Part shown: positions 1 through 11,200 of the stretch, one piece after another
How positions within the stretch are numbered: the first letter of the stretch is position 1
Layout of the letters: every line of letters starts with the position of its first letter
Source: Frondihabitans sp. Leaf304
Lineage (GTDB): Bacteria; Actinomycetota; Actinomycetes; Actinomycetales; Microbacteriaceae
Direction of reading: 5' to 3'
Length of the DNA stretch: 64,000 nucleotides
Assembly: GCF_001423105.1 (NCBI RefSeq)
Contig: NZ_LMNV01000002.1
Location: 1,939,270 to 2,003,269, forward strand
The notes under the pieces: generated by a model
What the model was told of the DNA's origin: nothing
The model's database searches: none
Seen by the model: the letters and a program-made list of their open reading frames with translations, nothing else
Position numbers and translations under genes: made by a program

Positions 1-1229
1 AACTTGCCCGAAGGATCCCACTGCGTCACCAGCTCACGGAACTCACCAATCCGCGGGTACCGCGCCTCGATCGCGGCTGCATCGAGCATCGACACCTTGC
101 CCCAGTGCGGCCGCGCGGTGAACGGTTCGAGCACGCTCTCGATCTGGGGCAGCAGTGCCGCGACCTCGTCGACGTGACGAGCCCAGGTGAAATGGATGCA
201 GAGCGAGTCGCGCCCCTGTGTCTCACTCAGCCACAGGTCGTCAGCCGCCACGGCTCGGAGCTCGGTCACGAGGAGGTGCGGCTGAATTCGGTCGGCAAGG
301 GTGCGGACCGCGGCGACGGCGGCCGCCCCGTCGGCCAGCGCGACGAAGTACTCCGACTGAATTTCTTCGCCGTTCGAGGGCGTGCGGTCGATACGGAAGT
401 GCGGCAGACGTTCATGCCAGGGGCCGACCGAGCCGTCCATCGGCGTGGTGTTGTCGTCGTCGCTGACCAGCCCCACCTGGCGGGGATCACGCCGGGCACC
501 GCCGATCTCGTCGGGAACCTCGACGTCGTCCTGCCCCTCGGGAATGCGGGTCTTGACCCACATCGCCGAGATGTCGTCGCCGTACTCGGTGAACAGGCTG
601 ACGCTGTAACCGAGGCCCATCAGTTTCTCGAGCCCGTCACCCTCGATGGCCGACCAGGGGAGGTTGCGGTAGATGTCTTGGCGAGCACGGAACGACGGCT
701 CGACATCGAGCGTCACCCGCGACACGATGCCGAGCGCGCCGAGGTGGATCACGCTGCCGTCGAAGTCGGCGTCGCCGCGACGGACCGTGCGGAGAGATCC
801 GTCGGCAGTGACGAACTCGAGGGCGCGGACAGAGGTCGCCAGCGACCCGTTGCGCGAGCCGGAGCCGTGCGTGCCCGTGGCAGTGGCTCCGCCCACCGAG
901 ATGTGCGGGAGCGAACCCATGTTGTGCAGGGCCAGGCCGGCAGCCTCGAGTTCGGTGGCGACGGCCGCGTACCGCGCACCCGCGCTGACCGTCGCGGACA
1001 GCCGGTCGTCAGCTATGACGAGCTCGGTCGGGATGTCGACGGGCGACACGAGCACACCGGGCCCATCGGCGATCGCGTTGAAGGAGTGCCGGGTACCGAG
1101 AGCCCGGATGCGCGGCGACTCTCTCACCATCGACTGGAGCTCGTCGACGGACTGGGGCTGGAGGATGCGCGAGGCGCCGTACACGTGAGTGCCGGCCCAG
1201 TTCTGCTCGCGTTCGGCGGTGAACGTCAT
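1..1229 (-). CDS. FAD-linked oxidase, alditol oxidase / D-arabinono-1,4-lactone oxidase-like (partial)
   Basis: The gene runs off the left edge; about 409 N-terminal codons are visible and the C terminus is missing. The product resembles flavoprotein oxidases of the alditol oxidase group, which oxidise sugar alcohols or aldonolactones with O2. Visible marks are NWAGTHVYGA near the N terminus, GTRHSFN around residue 48 (in AldO the equivalent His carries covalent FAD) and the FAD-domain segment ATGTHGSGSRNGSLATS. The ATG at 1229 is chosen because a TAGTCT -10 box (1236-1241) lies exactly 6 nt upstream, so the mRNA is probably leaderless. Substrate cannot be told from sequence; L-gulonolactone oxidase-like activity is an alternative. 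Confidence 0.85.
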   Translation of the reverse strand, partial: MTFTAEREQNWAGTHVYGASRILQPQSVDELQSMVRESPRIRALGTRHSFNAIADGPGVLVSPVDIPTELVIADDRLSATVSAGARYAAVATELEAAGLALHNMGSLPHISVGGATATGTHGSGSRNGSLATSVRALEFVTADGSLRTVRRGDADFDGSVIHLGALGIVSRVTLDVEPSFRARQDIYRNLPWSAIEGDGLEKLMGLGYSVSLFTEYGDDISAMWVKTRIPEGQDDVEVPDEIGGARRDPRQVGLVSDDDNTTPMDGSVGPWHERLPHFRIDRTPSNGEEIQSEYFVALADGAAAVAAVRTLADRIQPHLLVTELRAVAADDLWLSETQGRDSLCIHFTWARHVDEVAALLPQIESVLEPFTARPHWGKVSMLDAAAIEARYPRIGEFRELVTQWDPSGK

Positions 1230-1297
1230 GCGTCGAGACTAATCCCCGTGAGCGCTCACTTCGAGTGCGGCCTGTCGTGTTTCACTCCGGCCGGCTT

Positions 1298-1357
1298 GCC
1301 GAGTGCCGCCAAATGCACCCCTAGCGAGTGCACTTCCGGCATTCGGCGGCACTCGGC
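1298..1357. repeat. imperfect hairpin, 19-bp arms
   Basis: Arms at 1298-1316 and 1339-1357 are complementary over 19 bp with one mismatch (GCCGAGTGCCGCC core), with a short inner GTGCAC pair. It lies downstream of the dehydrogenase gene (end 1408) and before the start of the flavoprotein gene, and could act as a terminator for the former. Confidence 0.6.
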
Positions 1358-1371
1358 GGCTCGGCTCCTCC

Positions 1372-1403
1372 GCCAGCCAGCCAGCCAGCCAGCTAGCCAG
1401 CCA
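1372..1403. repeat. CCAG tetranucleotide tandem tract
   Basis: About seven to eight consecutive CCAG units with one interruption (CTAG), immediately beyond the stop codon of the minus-strand dehydrogenase gene that ends at 1408. It is outside the reading frame, so length changes would not alter a protein. Confidence 0.8.
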
Positions 1404-1407
1404 CCCG

Positions 1408-2268
1408 TCAGCGAGACGCCGCGAAACCCTCGTAGACGGCCGCGATGTCGTCGCCACCGTGCCCCGACTCGGAGGCCTTCGCGTAGACGGCGCTCAGAGC
1501 GGTCAGCAGGCCGACGTCGACGCCCGCTCCCGAAGCGGCCTCGGTGATGAGCCCCACGTCTTTGCGGAGGCCGTCGAGCGCGAACTGCGCCGGATAGTCG
1601 TGCGCCAGCATGGTCGCGCCCTTGGTGTGCGCGTACGGGGTATCGCTCGCACCACCGTCGATCGCCTGCAAGAAGAGGTCGCCGTCGAGCCCGAGCGCCT
1701 CCGCTAGTGCGATCGACTGAGCGGTCGCGGCGGTGATGCTGGCGATCCACGCGTTCGCCGCGAGCTTGAGTGCCGAACCGTCGCCGACGGACTGGCCAGC
1801 CACAACCGTCTTCGAACCCATCGCCTCGAGCACGGGCGACGCCTTCTCGATGAGCCCGGCATCGCCCGCGGCGAGCATGACGAGGGCGCCCTTCTCGGCG
1901 GGGACTTTGGTGCCGAGCATCATCGCCTCGATGAGCGACACGCCCTTCGCCTCGGCGGCCCGGGTGACGCGGCGTGTTCCGTCGATGCCGATCGTGCTGG
2001 CCTGCACCCACACTGCGCCGTCGCGAACCGCGGACGACGCCTCGTCGAAGACCGTGAGCACGGAATCGGCATCGAAGAGGATCGAGAGAATCACGTCGGC
2101 GTCACTGACCGCCTCGCGGGGCGTGCCCGCAACCGAGGCTCCGGCCGCCTGAAGATCGGAGGCCTTGCCGGGCGATCTGTTCCAGACCGTCACGTCGAAG
2201 CCTTCGCGGAGGAGCGTCGCCGCTACCCCCTGGCCCATGATTCCCAGACCGAGAACGGTCACCTTCAT
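1408..2268 (-). CDS. NAD(P)-dependent oxidoreductase, 3-hydroxyisobutyrate dehydrogenase family
   Basis: A 286-residue beta-hydroxyacid dehydrogenase. The N-terminal Rossmann fold begins VTVLGLGIMGQGVA (residues 3-16), the GxGxxG-type dinucleotide site typical of HIBADH, tartronate semialdehyde reductase and glyoxylate reductase relatives. The helical C-terminal half contains GDGSALKLAANAW, with the Lys that is catalytic in this family. Length is normal. The likely substrate is a small 3-hydroxyacid, but the sequence does not say which. It ends beside the CCAG tract and hairpin at 1298-1403. A purine-rich GAGAGGCAAG precedes the ATG. Confidence 0.88.
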   Translation of the reverse strand: MKVTVLGLGIMGQGVAATLLREGFDVTVWNRSPGKASDLQAAGASVAGTPREAVSDADVILSILFDADSVLTVFDEASSAVRDGAVWVQASTIGIDGTRRVTRAAEAKGVSLIEAMMLGTKVPAEKGALVMLAAGDAGLIEKASPVLEAMGSKTVVAGQSVGDGSALKLAANAWIASITAATAQSIALAEALGLDGDLFLQAIDGGASDTPYAHTKGATMLAHDYPAQFALDGLRKDVGLITEAASGAGVDVGLLTALSAVYAKASESGHGGDDIAAVYEGFAASR

Positions 2269-2328
2269 CGCTTGCCTCTCTGCGGGGCCACCTGCCCCAA
2301 CACGGCGCCGTCGGCGCCGCGATCGACG

Positions 2329-2760
2329 CTACGCCTGAGAGCTGTCCGCCGACTTCGATCGACTCGACCGAACGAACATCCAGCCGAGTGCGACACCGAC
2401 ACCCGTGCACGCGACAAGAATGGCGATCGCAGCCGGACCGAAACCGTAGGCGAGGCCGTTCTCGGCCGACCAGGCGGCAAAGCCCATGCCCGGCACGTCG
2501 AGGCTGTCGGCGTCGACGCCTCGCAGCAGCGTCTCGAGGAGCACGAGGAGAAGCACGTCGATGCCCGCGAGGAGCCCGGCCAGACCGGCGCCCAGCAGAG
2601 CGACGAGGGTACGGCCCCGGCCCCGAGGTCGCGGCGCGAAAGCCACCGGGGAACGATCGGTCGGGTGCGACCCGCCGGAAGCCCCGTCAGACGAGCGTCG
2701 GAGCTCGATGACATCGTCAAGGAGAGAAGCGGAGAGCGTTGCCGGAGCGAGCGAATTCAC
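2329..2760 (-). CDS. hypothetical two-helix membrane protein
   Basis: A 143-residue protein starting with GTG. A charged N-terminal part of about 50 residues is followed by a hydrophobic helix near residues 51-72 (LVALLGAGLAGLLAGIDVLL), an external-looking loop, and a second helix near 103-128, then a Ser/Arg tail. I recognise no family. It is transcribed towards the dehydrogenase gene, 60 bp away, with a small GGCGCC inverted pair between them. Probably an integral membrane protein of unknown function. Confidence 0.6.
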   Translation of the reverse strand: MNSLAPATLSASLLDDVIELRRSSDGASGGSHPTDRSPVAFAPRPRGRGRTLVALLGAGLAGLLAGIDVLLLVLLETLLRGVDADSLDVPGMGFAAWSAENGLAYGFGPAAIAILVACTGVGVALGWMFVRSSRSKSADSSQA

Positions 2761-2849
2761 AGGGCTACCTTCGGATCGGAGAGGAAGACATGCGAAATGT
2801 TACCTTTCTTCCGATCGGCTGGCTAGGGAAATACGCCCCTGTGGAGAAC

Positions 2850-3353
2850 TCAGTCGACGAGCGACTTGGTGAACCGGAGGTAGCTGATCGCCTCGTAGTC
2901 ACCCTCGACGTCGAAGAGAGGGACGTAGCCGAGGTGCAGGTAGAGCCCGACGGCCTCGGGCTGGCGAGCTCCGGTGGTGAGATTCACACGGCGGTAGCCT
3001 CGGATCCTCGCCTCGCCTTCGAGCTCTGCCATGACCCGCCCGGCGAGACCGCGTCGCCGATGGTCGGGGTGCGTCCACACCCGCTTCATCTCGGCCGTCT
3101 TGTCGTCGAGGCGCATGAAGGCGCCACCCGCGACCGCCGTCCCCGCCTGCTCGAGAATCAGGAACGCCCCGCCCCGAGCCGGAGCGAATAGCTCGGCAGG
3201 GTAGCGGCTCAGCTCGACCGACGAGGGGATGCCGTCGTTCAGCCCGTAGCGCTCGTCGTAGTCGCGGGCGAGGTCGTCGACGAGGGGCTGGGCGAGAGCC
3301 GCGTCGGGTGAAGTCCAGGTGGAGACGGGGTGGTTGACGCTGTCGAGGGCCAT
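2850..3353 (-). CDS. GNAT family N-acetyltransferase
   Basis: A 167-residue GNAT protein predicted to transfer an acetyl group from acetyl-CoA to an unknown amine. The acetyl-CoA pocket motif is visible as VWTHPDHRRRGLAGRVMAEL (an R-x-x-G-x-A/G loop before a helix), and the C-terminal half has the usual YLHLGYVP strand. I place the start at the ATG at 3353 because TACCGT (3360-3365) lies exactly 6 nt upstream as a -10 box, giving a leaderless message. An in-frame ATG at 3395 would add 14 residues but has no ribosome-binding site. No partner gene indicates the substrate. Confidence 0.8.
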   Translation of the reverse strand: MALDSVNHPVSTWTSPDAALAQPLVDDLARDYDERYGLNDGIPSSVELSRYPAELFAPARGGAFLILEQAGTAVAGGAFMRLDDKTAEMKRVWTHPDHRRRGLAGRVMAELEGEARIRGYRRVNLTTGARQPEAVGLYLHLGYVPLFDVEGDYEAISYLRFTKSLVD

Positions 3354-3541
3354 GTCGAGACGGTATTCGGAGCGCTTACAGGGGTCAATTCTCATGACGC
3401 TGCGGGTCGTGCGCTGCGAGCCAGCGGCCCACGACCTGACGCGAATCGGCCAAAGCGACCCGGCGCGCCGCGTCAGAATGGCCGAATCGCGTCACTTCGA
3501 GGAACCCCGGCCAGCGACCAGCCCCAGAATCAGCCCGAGAA

Positions 3542-5659
<2,118 letters not shown>

Positions 5660-5771
5660 CCGGCGAGTCTACGAGCCGGGCCCGACACCCCGGCGCCCTT
5701 GTCCACAAGCTCTGGTCTGATAAAACGCAATATGTTAGATTGGCAATCCCGAACTCATTTAGGAGACCCCC

Positions 5772-6287
5772 ATGAAGCGCTTCCTCGCCGCCACCGCCCT
5801 CACCGTCGCAGCCGTGGCCGCCCTTACGGGCTGCACGTCCTCCGCCACCACCAGCGAGCCTCTCGCACTCCACGCCGACGACTGCACCTCGTTCGAATCC
5901 GCGCTCGGTTCGAGCATCGACGGCATGAAGCTCGAGTCGCACTCGAAGATCGACGGCAAGGGCGGCCAGTGCGTCTGGTCGAGCAAGAAGGGCAGCGTCA
6001 TCGCGGTCGACGTCGACGACAAAGAGACCAAGTCGAGCGGTGACGCGAAGTCCGACTCGGCAGCCGACAAGGTTGCTAAAGACAAGAGCCGCGTCGTCAT
6101 CGACAACGACGCCGTCGCGAAGTTCTCAGGCTCCGTCCTCACCACGTCGAAGGGCTCCGAGAAGAGCGACAACCGCGAGTTCACAGCCACGACCGACCTC
6201 GGCTCCACCGTCAACCTCATCACCGCCGAGAAGAAGATGACGAACGACGAGGCCTCGAAGATCTTCACCGGCCTCTTCGCCGGCTGA
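5772..6287 (+). CDS. putative lipoprotein, DUF3558-like
   Basis: A 171-residue secreted lipoprotein. The signal peptide MKRFLAATALTVAAVAALTG is followed by the lipobox Cys (LTGC), so the mature protein should be lipid-anchored outside the membrane. The rest is small, Lys/Asp/Ser-rich and carries two further Cys (DDCTSF and GGQCVW) that could form a disulfide. That layout and size recall DUF3558-type actinobacterial lipoproteins; this is only a resemblance. GGAG lies 8 nt before the ATG. Upstream is the recQ promoter region; downstream is a strong hairpin at 6316-6356. Function unknown. Confidence 0.8.
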   Translation: MKRFLAATALTVAAVAALTGCTSSATTSEPLALHADDCTSFESALGSSIDGMKLESHSKIDGKGGQCVWSSKKGSVIAVDVDDKETKSSGDAKSDSAADKVAKDKSRVVIDNDAVAKFSGSVLTTSKGSEKSDNREFTATTDLGSTVNLITAEKKMTNDEASKIFTGLFAG

Positions 6288-6295
6288 CATCCTCG

Positions 6296-7231
6296 TTACA
6301 CCGCAGCATCCCCCACCGAAACGGACTCGGGCGCCACGCGCTCGGGTCCGTTTCGGCGTGCGACGAGAGTGACCAGGCCCACATAGGCGGCCGAGGCGAC
6401 GAGCGTCACGGCAAAGGCACCCGGCGACCCGTCAGCCTGCTGCGTGCTCACGACCGGAGCCGCCAGGAGAAAGACCACCACGTTGTTGACCACATGGGCG
6501 ACGATGCCCGCCTCGAGCCCGCCCGTCCGCCAGGTGAGGTAGGCGAAGGCCACCCCGAGGGTCGCGACGTCGAGTTTGCCCCAGACGTTGTAGCTGTGCG
6601 CGAAGGCGAAGGCCACCGTCGGCACGACGATGGCGACGACGGGCCAGCGCACCCACGATCCGAGCGCCTGCATCCCAAAGCCGCGAAAGGCGAACTCCTC
6701 GCCGGCCGCCTGGAACGGGACCAGGAGCAGGATGAGCACGATCGACACGAACAGCGCCAGCGGCGGGGTGGTCGTCTGGGTCGCAGCCGTGTCGGATCCT
6801 TGGCCCTGCCATGACGCGGGCACCACGAAACCGAGACCGACCTGCAGGGCCATGTAGACGACCGCCGGAATGATGCAGCGCGCCATCCAGCGCCAGCGAA
6901 GGCGCGCGACCACGCTCGTCAGCTGGCCGATGGGGCCGAGGCCGAGGATCCGCACGCCCACGATCATCGAGGGCAGAAGCAGCGCGAGCGAGCCGAGCGT
7001 GAACAGCATCACGAGCGGATTTGAGGCGTCTTGCTGGTTGCGCCGAATGTCGCCGACGAGATCGAGCCGGGCCTGAGTGCCGCCGATCGCGTCGACTGTC
7101 AGCAGGAGGAGCTCCTGCCAGACGATGCTCAGCGCGTAGTAGATGCCGACGCCGAAGATGAGCGCCACGAGCGGCTTCCACCAGCGGTAGCGGGGACGGG
7201 CGCGGAACAGCCGGTGATACGCGTAAGGCAC
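6296..7231 (-). CDS. CPBP family intramembrane metalloprotease / CAAX protease homologue
   Basis: A 311-residue polytopic membrane protein of the ABI/CPBP (Rce1-like) family. The catalytic motifs are present: EEFAFRG at 178-184 (paired Glu plus Arg), FAFAHSYN with His212, and HVVNN with His246 and Asn249. About eight hydrophobic helices are visible. Bacterial members are glutamic intramembrane proteases linked to prenyl-CAAX-like cleavage or bacteriocin self-immunity; the substrate is unknown. GTG at 7231 is preceded at 6 nt by TACCCT (7238-7243), which supports this start and leaderless transcription. It is convergent with the lipoprotein gene. Confidence 0.9.
   Translation of the reverse strand: MPYAYHRLFRARPRYRWWKPLVALIFGVGIYYALSIVWQELLLLTVDAIGGTQARLDLVGDIRRNQQDASNPLVMLFTLGSLALLLPSMIVGVRILGLGPIGQLTSVVARLRWRWMARCIIPAVVYMALQVGLGFVVPASWQGQGSDTAATQTTTPPLALFVSIVLILLLVPFQAAGEEFAFRGFGMQALGSWVRWPVVAIVVPTVAFAFAHSYNVWGKLDVATLGVAFAYLTWRTGGLEAGIVAHVVNNVVVFLLAAPVVSTQQADGSPGAFAVTLVASAAYVGLVTLVARRNGPERVAPESVSVGDAAV
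6316..6356. terminator. strong hairpin inside the 3' end of the CPBP gene
   Basis: Arms of about 19 bp (CCGAAACGGAC core at 6316-6326 pairing with 6346-6356). It follows the lipoprotein stop by 29 nt and lies within the last codons of the convergent CPBP gene, so it can terminate plus-strand transcription while also encoding the end of the opposing protein. Confidence 0.7.
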
Positions 7232-7267
7232 CTGGCGAGGGTAGCGCGACGGCCCCGCGCCTACGTG

Positions 7268-7693
7268 TCAGTCGGCGACGTCGGAGATCAGGCGCTTGCC
7301 GAAGCCGAGCGCGCCGTCGGGCGAGTAGCCGTGGTGCTCGTAGAAGCCGATCACGGCATCGTTGCCCTGGCGCACCTGCACGTTGATCTTGGGGCAGCCC
7401 AGGTCGGTCAGCAGGCGCTCGACGTCGGCCATGATCTGTGCGCCGAGCCCGGTTCCGCGCGCCGAGTCGGCCACGGCGACGTAGTAGACCCAGCCGCGAT
7501 GTCCGTCGTATCCGGCCATGGCCGTCGCGACGATCGCGTCACCCTCGACGCCCACGCGGAACAGCTCGGGCTGCACGCGCTGCTTGCGCTCGATGTCTTT
7601 GCGGGGGTCGTTCCACGGGCGGGTCAGCCCGGCCTCCTCCCAGAGGGCGACGACGGGCTCGGTGTCAGCGGGGCGGAACGCGCGAATCTGCAT
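7268..7693 (-). CDS. ypeA: GNAT family acetyltransferase YpeA
   Basis: A 141-residue GNAT protein closely resembling YpeA. It has the family N terminus MQIRAFRPADTEPVVALWEE with LTRPWNDP and DIERK following, then YDGHRGW, an acetyl-CoA loop DSARGTGLGAQIM, and the CPKINVQVRQGND strand that is diagnostic for YpeA. The physiological substrate is not known even in E. coli. Start at ATG 7693; a CAGAAT element 6 nt upstream could be its -10 box. Its upstream region contains one copy of the 31-bp direct repeat shared with the sbcC 3' end. Confidence 0.88.
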   Translation of the reverse strand: MQIRAFRPADTEPVVALWEEAGLTRPWNDPRKDIERKQRVQPELFRVGVEGDAIVATAMAGYDGHRGWVYYVAVADSARGTGLGAQIMADVERLLTDLGCPKINVQVRQGNDAVIGFYEHHGYSPDGALGFGKRLISDVAD

Positions 7694-7772
7694 CGCTCCA
7701 TTCTGGAGGCGAACCGAAGGATCCGGCACGCGTCGCTCTGACCCCCGCCCCTCGGCCACCACTCCCCGCTCG

Positions 7773-7803
7773 CTCACCCCACCGTCGAGGTCAGCGTCGA
7801 CGA
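7773..7803. repeat. 31-bp direct repeat, copy 1
   Basis: Perfect copy of 8223-8253, exactly 450 bp away and in the same orientation. This copy lies just beyond the stop of the SdpI-like gene and reproduces the last nine codons and stop of sbcC, but is not attached to sbcC. It looks like the far end of an insertion or duplication. Confidence 0.95.
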
Positions 7804-7806
7804 CGC

Positions 7807-8205
7807 TCAGCCCGACGTGTCGGCCCCTGCGGCCCCCTCCTGGGTCATCGAGTCGACCGCTCGCAGGGCCGCGGCGGCTGCGACAAGAGTCCCCGCCGGT
7901 AGCAGCAGAACGCCGATGCCGAGCAGGACGAGGTAGAGGATCGGCAGTGCGTGGGCGGCGCAGCTCATCGCAAGGACGACGCTGACTCCGATCGCCATGC
8001 GCCGCGTCCAGAGGGCTGCCGCCCCGTGGCCCGTACGCCAAGCTGCCTCAGACCGCATGAGCGCGCGAACTCTGAGACCGACAAGGCCGTTTGCAGGAAT
8101 TTGGCCTGACGCGCAGGCTCGCACACAGGCGTGCACGGCCCAGGCGGGCACCGATACGAGAAGAGCCAGGCCGATCGTGGCCGGAAGCCCCGGGTCTTCG
8201 ATCAT
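7807..8205 (-). CDS. SdpI-like membrane protein
   Basis: A protein of about 132 residues with three or four hydrophobic helices. Between helices it has IPANGLVGLRVRALMRSEAA followed by WRTGHGAAA, which closely matches the G-(I/L)-R-T-x-x-x-x-x-S-x-x-x-W-x-x-x-H/N-R segment of the SdpI immunity/signal-transduction family (SdpI protects Bacillus from the SdpC toxin). No SdpC-like toxin gene is nearby. The ATG at 8205 has CAAAAT 6 nt upstream; a GTG at 8223, abutting the sbcC stop, is an alternative. The gene is bracketed by 31-bp direct repeats of the sbcC end and was probably inserted there. Confidence 0.65.
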   Translation of the reverse strand: MIEDPGLPATIGLALLVSVPAWAVHACVRACASGQIPANGLVGLRVRALMRSEAAWRTGHGAAALWTRRMAIGVSVVLAMSCAAHALPILYLVLLGIGVLLLPAGTLVAAAAALRAVDSMTQEGAAGADTSG

Positions 8206-8222
8206 CGTCTCATTTTGCCGCA

Positions 8223-8253
8223 CTCACCCCACCGTCGAGGTCAGCGTCGACGA
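8223..8253. repeat. 31-bp direct repeat, copy 2 (sbcC 3' end)
   Basis: Contains the stop codon and last nine codons of sbcC. Together with the identical copy at 7773-7803 it brackets the SdpI-like gene. Confidence 0.95.
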
Positions 8254-11200
8254 GCCGTCGGGCCGGCGCCGCACCTCGATCCGGTCGGCGATGCGCTGCT
8301 TGAGCTCGTCGACGTGGCTGACGATGCCGACGACGCGACCGCCTGCCGACAGCGCCCCGAGTTCGGCCATGACTGCGTCGAGGGTCTCGGGGTCGAGCGT
8401 GCCGAAGCCCTCGTCGACGAAGAGCGTGCCGAGTTCGATACCGCCCGCCTCAGCCTGCACCACGTCGGCGAGCCCGAGCGCCAGGCTGAGCGAGGCATAG
8501 AAGGTCTCGCCGCCGCTGAAGCTCTTCGGGTCGCGCGTCGTGCCGGTGGCGTTGTCGCGGATCGTCAGCGCGAGCCCGGCGCGGCGTGCCCTTGACGAGG
8601 CCTCGCGTTCGGCGGCCTCGAGCTGGTACCGGCCACTCGACATGAGCCCCAGCCGGCTGTTCGCTGCGGCGACCACGTCGTCGAAGCGCCGGAGGAGCAC
8701 GTAGGTGCCGAGGGTGACGCCGTGGAGGTTCTCTGCACCGCTGGCGCTGGCGACGTCGGCCATGCGCACGATGGCGCGCGACTCCTCGGCGACCGCGTCG
8801 GCCGCGCGGAGGGCCTGCCGGAGGCGGCCGAGGGCCCTCTCGGAGCTCGCGGCACGGTCTTCGAGGATGGAAGCACGATCGGCGGCGGCAGCGTGGGCGG
8901 CCGAGGCCATCGCCAGCACCCCCTCTGCCGCCTCGATGTCGGCGACCTCGTCTCCGTCGAGGGCCGCGACGCGGGGTGACGCGAGTCCGTCTGCGACGAC
9001 CGCCGACTCATTGTCGAAGTCTCGGATCTCGGCCAGAAGCACAGCCCGATCGCCCGGCGCGAGGAGCGCCGCCGACGCCTCTGCGACGCTCTTGAAGGTC
9101 GACGACGCGAGGGCGAGCTCAACGTCTGCACGGCGGCTCTCGACCTCGACGGCGGCGGCGGCCTCGGCCTCCCGCGCACGCACGATCGCCACCAGCACCC
9201 GCTCGTCGGCGTGCAGTTCGTCGCTGAGGGCGACGCACGATGCCGCACGGCCCGCCAGAATCTCGGCGACGCGCGAGTGGTCGGCGACGAGCCGCTCCGC
9301 CTCGGTCTCGAGTCGGGCCTCCTCTGCCGCCAGGTCGAGCCGCTCGGCTGCTATCGCGGCCTCCTGGGCGGCTGTCTCGGCGTCGAATCGGAGCAGGCGA
9401 TCGTCGGCCTTGGACCGCTCCAAGACTGCAGCCCGGGCCGCGTCGATCTTCGCCTCGACCTCGGTCAGGTGTACCCGCAGTTCGTCGCCGTCGTGTTCGC
9501 CCACGGCCTGGGCGGCGTCGCCGAGTCGCGCTTCGAGCGCGGACGCCGCATCTCGAGCCGTCTGCAGGGCGGCTTCCGCAGCCTCACGGGCCCGGGTCGC
9601 CTCGTCGAGCTCTCGATCGGCGGGATGTCCGTCGAGAAGCACGGCCGGGGCCGGGTGCTCGGTTGCCCCACAGACACTGCAGGGTTCACCGTCGATCAGT
9701 TCGAGAGCCAACTCGCCGGCGACACCGCTGATGCGCCGTCGGCGGAGGTCGGCTTCGGTATCGACCGCCTTGCGGGCCCGAGCGGCAGCGGCTGACACGC
9801 TCTCCCGCGCGATCTGCAACCCATCGGCCAGTCCGGCATGGCGCCGCACCGCCTCCAGGGCGGCATGCAGATCGTCGAGTCGTCGGGTCTCGAGGTCGAG
9901 GGTGCCCGCGAGCTCGGCCGCAGCGGCGATCTCGGCCGTCAGCACTTCCCGTTCTGCCGCCCGGCCGGTGACCCGGGCCTCATCCGCTGCGATACCCGCT
10001 CGACGATCGGCGAGCTGGCCCCGGGTGCGCAGTTGCTCGTCGTCGCGCGCCGGCAGGCCCACCTCGAGGTCGACGATGGCGGCCAGTGTCGCTCGCTCGT
10101 GGGCGAGTCGCTCGCGGCGATCTCGCAGATCGTCGAGCTCTGCCCCGAACAGGCTGTCGTCGATACTGCCCCGCAGTACGGCGAGCTCGTCGCGCGCGCG
10201 TTCCCGTTTCGCCTCGGAGAGGCTGAGCGCTCGCGCGGGCCCCTCGACCAGAGCGGCACGGTCGGCCAGCTCGGTTCGGTTGCGAGCCTCGGCCACGGCA
10301 GCAACCCGCCCAGAGAGGGCTTCGCGGCGAGCCATCAGACCACGCCGCGCCTCGATCGCCTCGGCCAGCCTCGTGACCTCCGCCGACTTCGCGCTGGCAT
10401 CGTCGAGTGCCGCGCGGGCGATGTCGCGGCGCTCACCCGCTGAGCCCGACTCGGCGCTCAGCCTGGCGACCACCTCGGCCGCGTTCTCCACGTCGATCGA
10501 CACCGTCTCGACGGGGCTTTCCGTGCCGCCGTCACCACCGAGACCGGCGTCTTTCTCCACACGCGGGCCATCGCCCGGACCCTGATCGGCGCCGACGTCG
10601 ACCGTGCTGCGGAGACCCGCCAGCGCCTCGTCGACGGCGCGCTGCGACGACTCGACGGCGGCGTTGGCCGCGCGCCGGGCATCGACGAGGGTCGCGGTCG
10701 TGCGGTCGTAGATCTCGGTGCCGAACAACGACTGCAGCACGAGCCGACGCTCTTCGCCGCTGGCGGCGAGAAAGCGAGCGAACTCGCCCTGCGGAAGCAC
10801 GATCGTCTGCAGGAACTGCTCTTTAGTGACCCCCAGGATCCGAGGAATCTCCCCTCCGACCTCCTGCGCCCGCGTCGACAGCGTCTCGCCGTCGACAGCA
10901 CCCGGCGTCGCGAGCCGCTGCAGGACCACCGCCATGTTGACGGGTGTCGTGCCGACGCCGCGGCTCTTCGGGCGGTTCCATTTCGGGCTGCGCCGGATGA
11001 GGTGGATGCCGGCGCCGGTCTCGAAGACGAGCTCGACGAACGGTTCGACCGAGGGGCCGGCGTGGTGGCTGCGGAGTCGATCGTCGCTCGACGAGGCACC
11101 CGCGAGGCCACCGTAGAGCGCGAACACGATCGCGTCGATGATCGTCGATTTGCCCGAGCCGGTCGGGCCCTCGAGCAGGAAGACCCCGGACGACCGGAGT

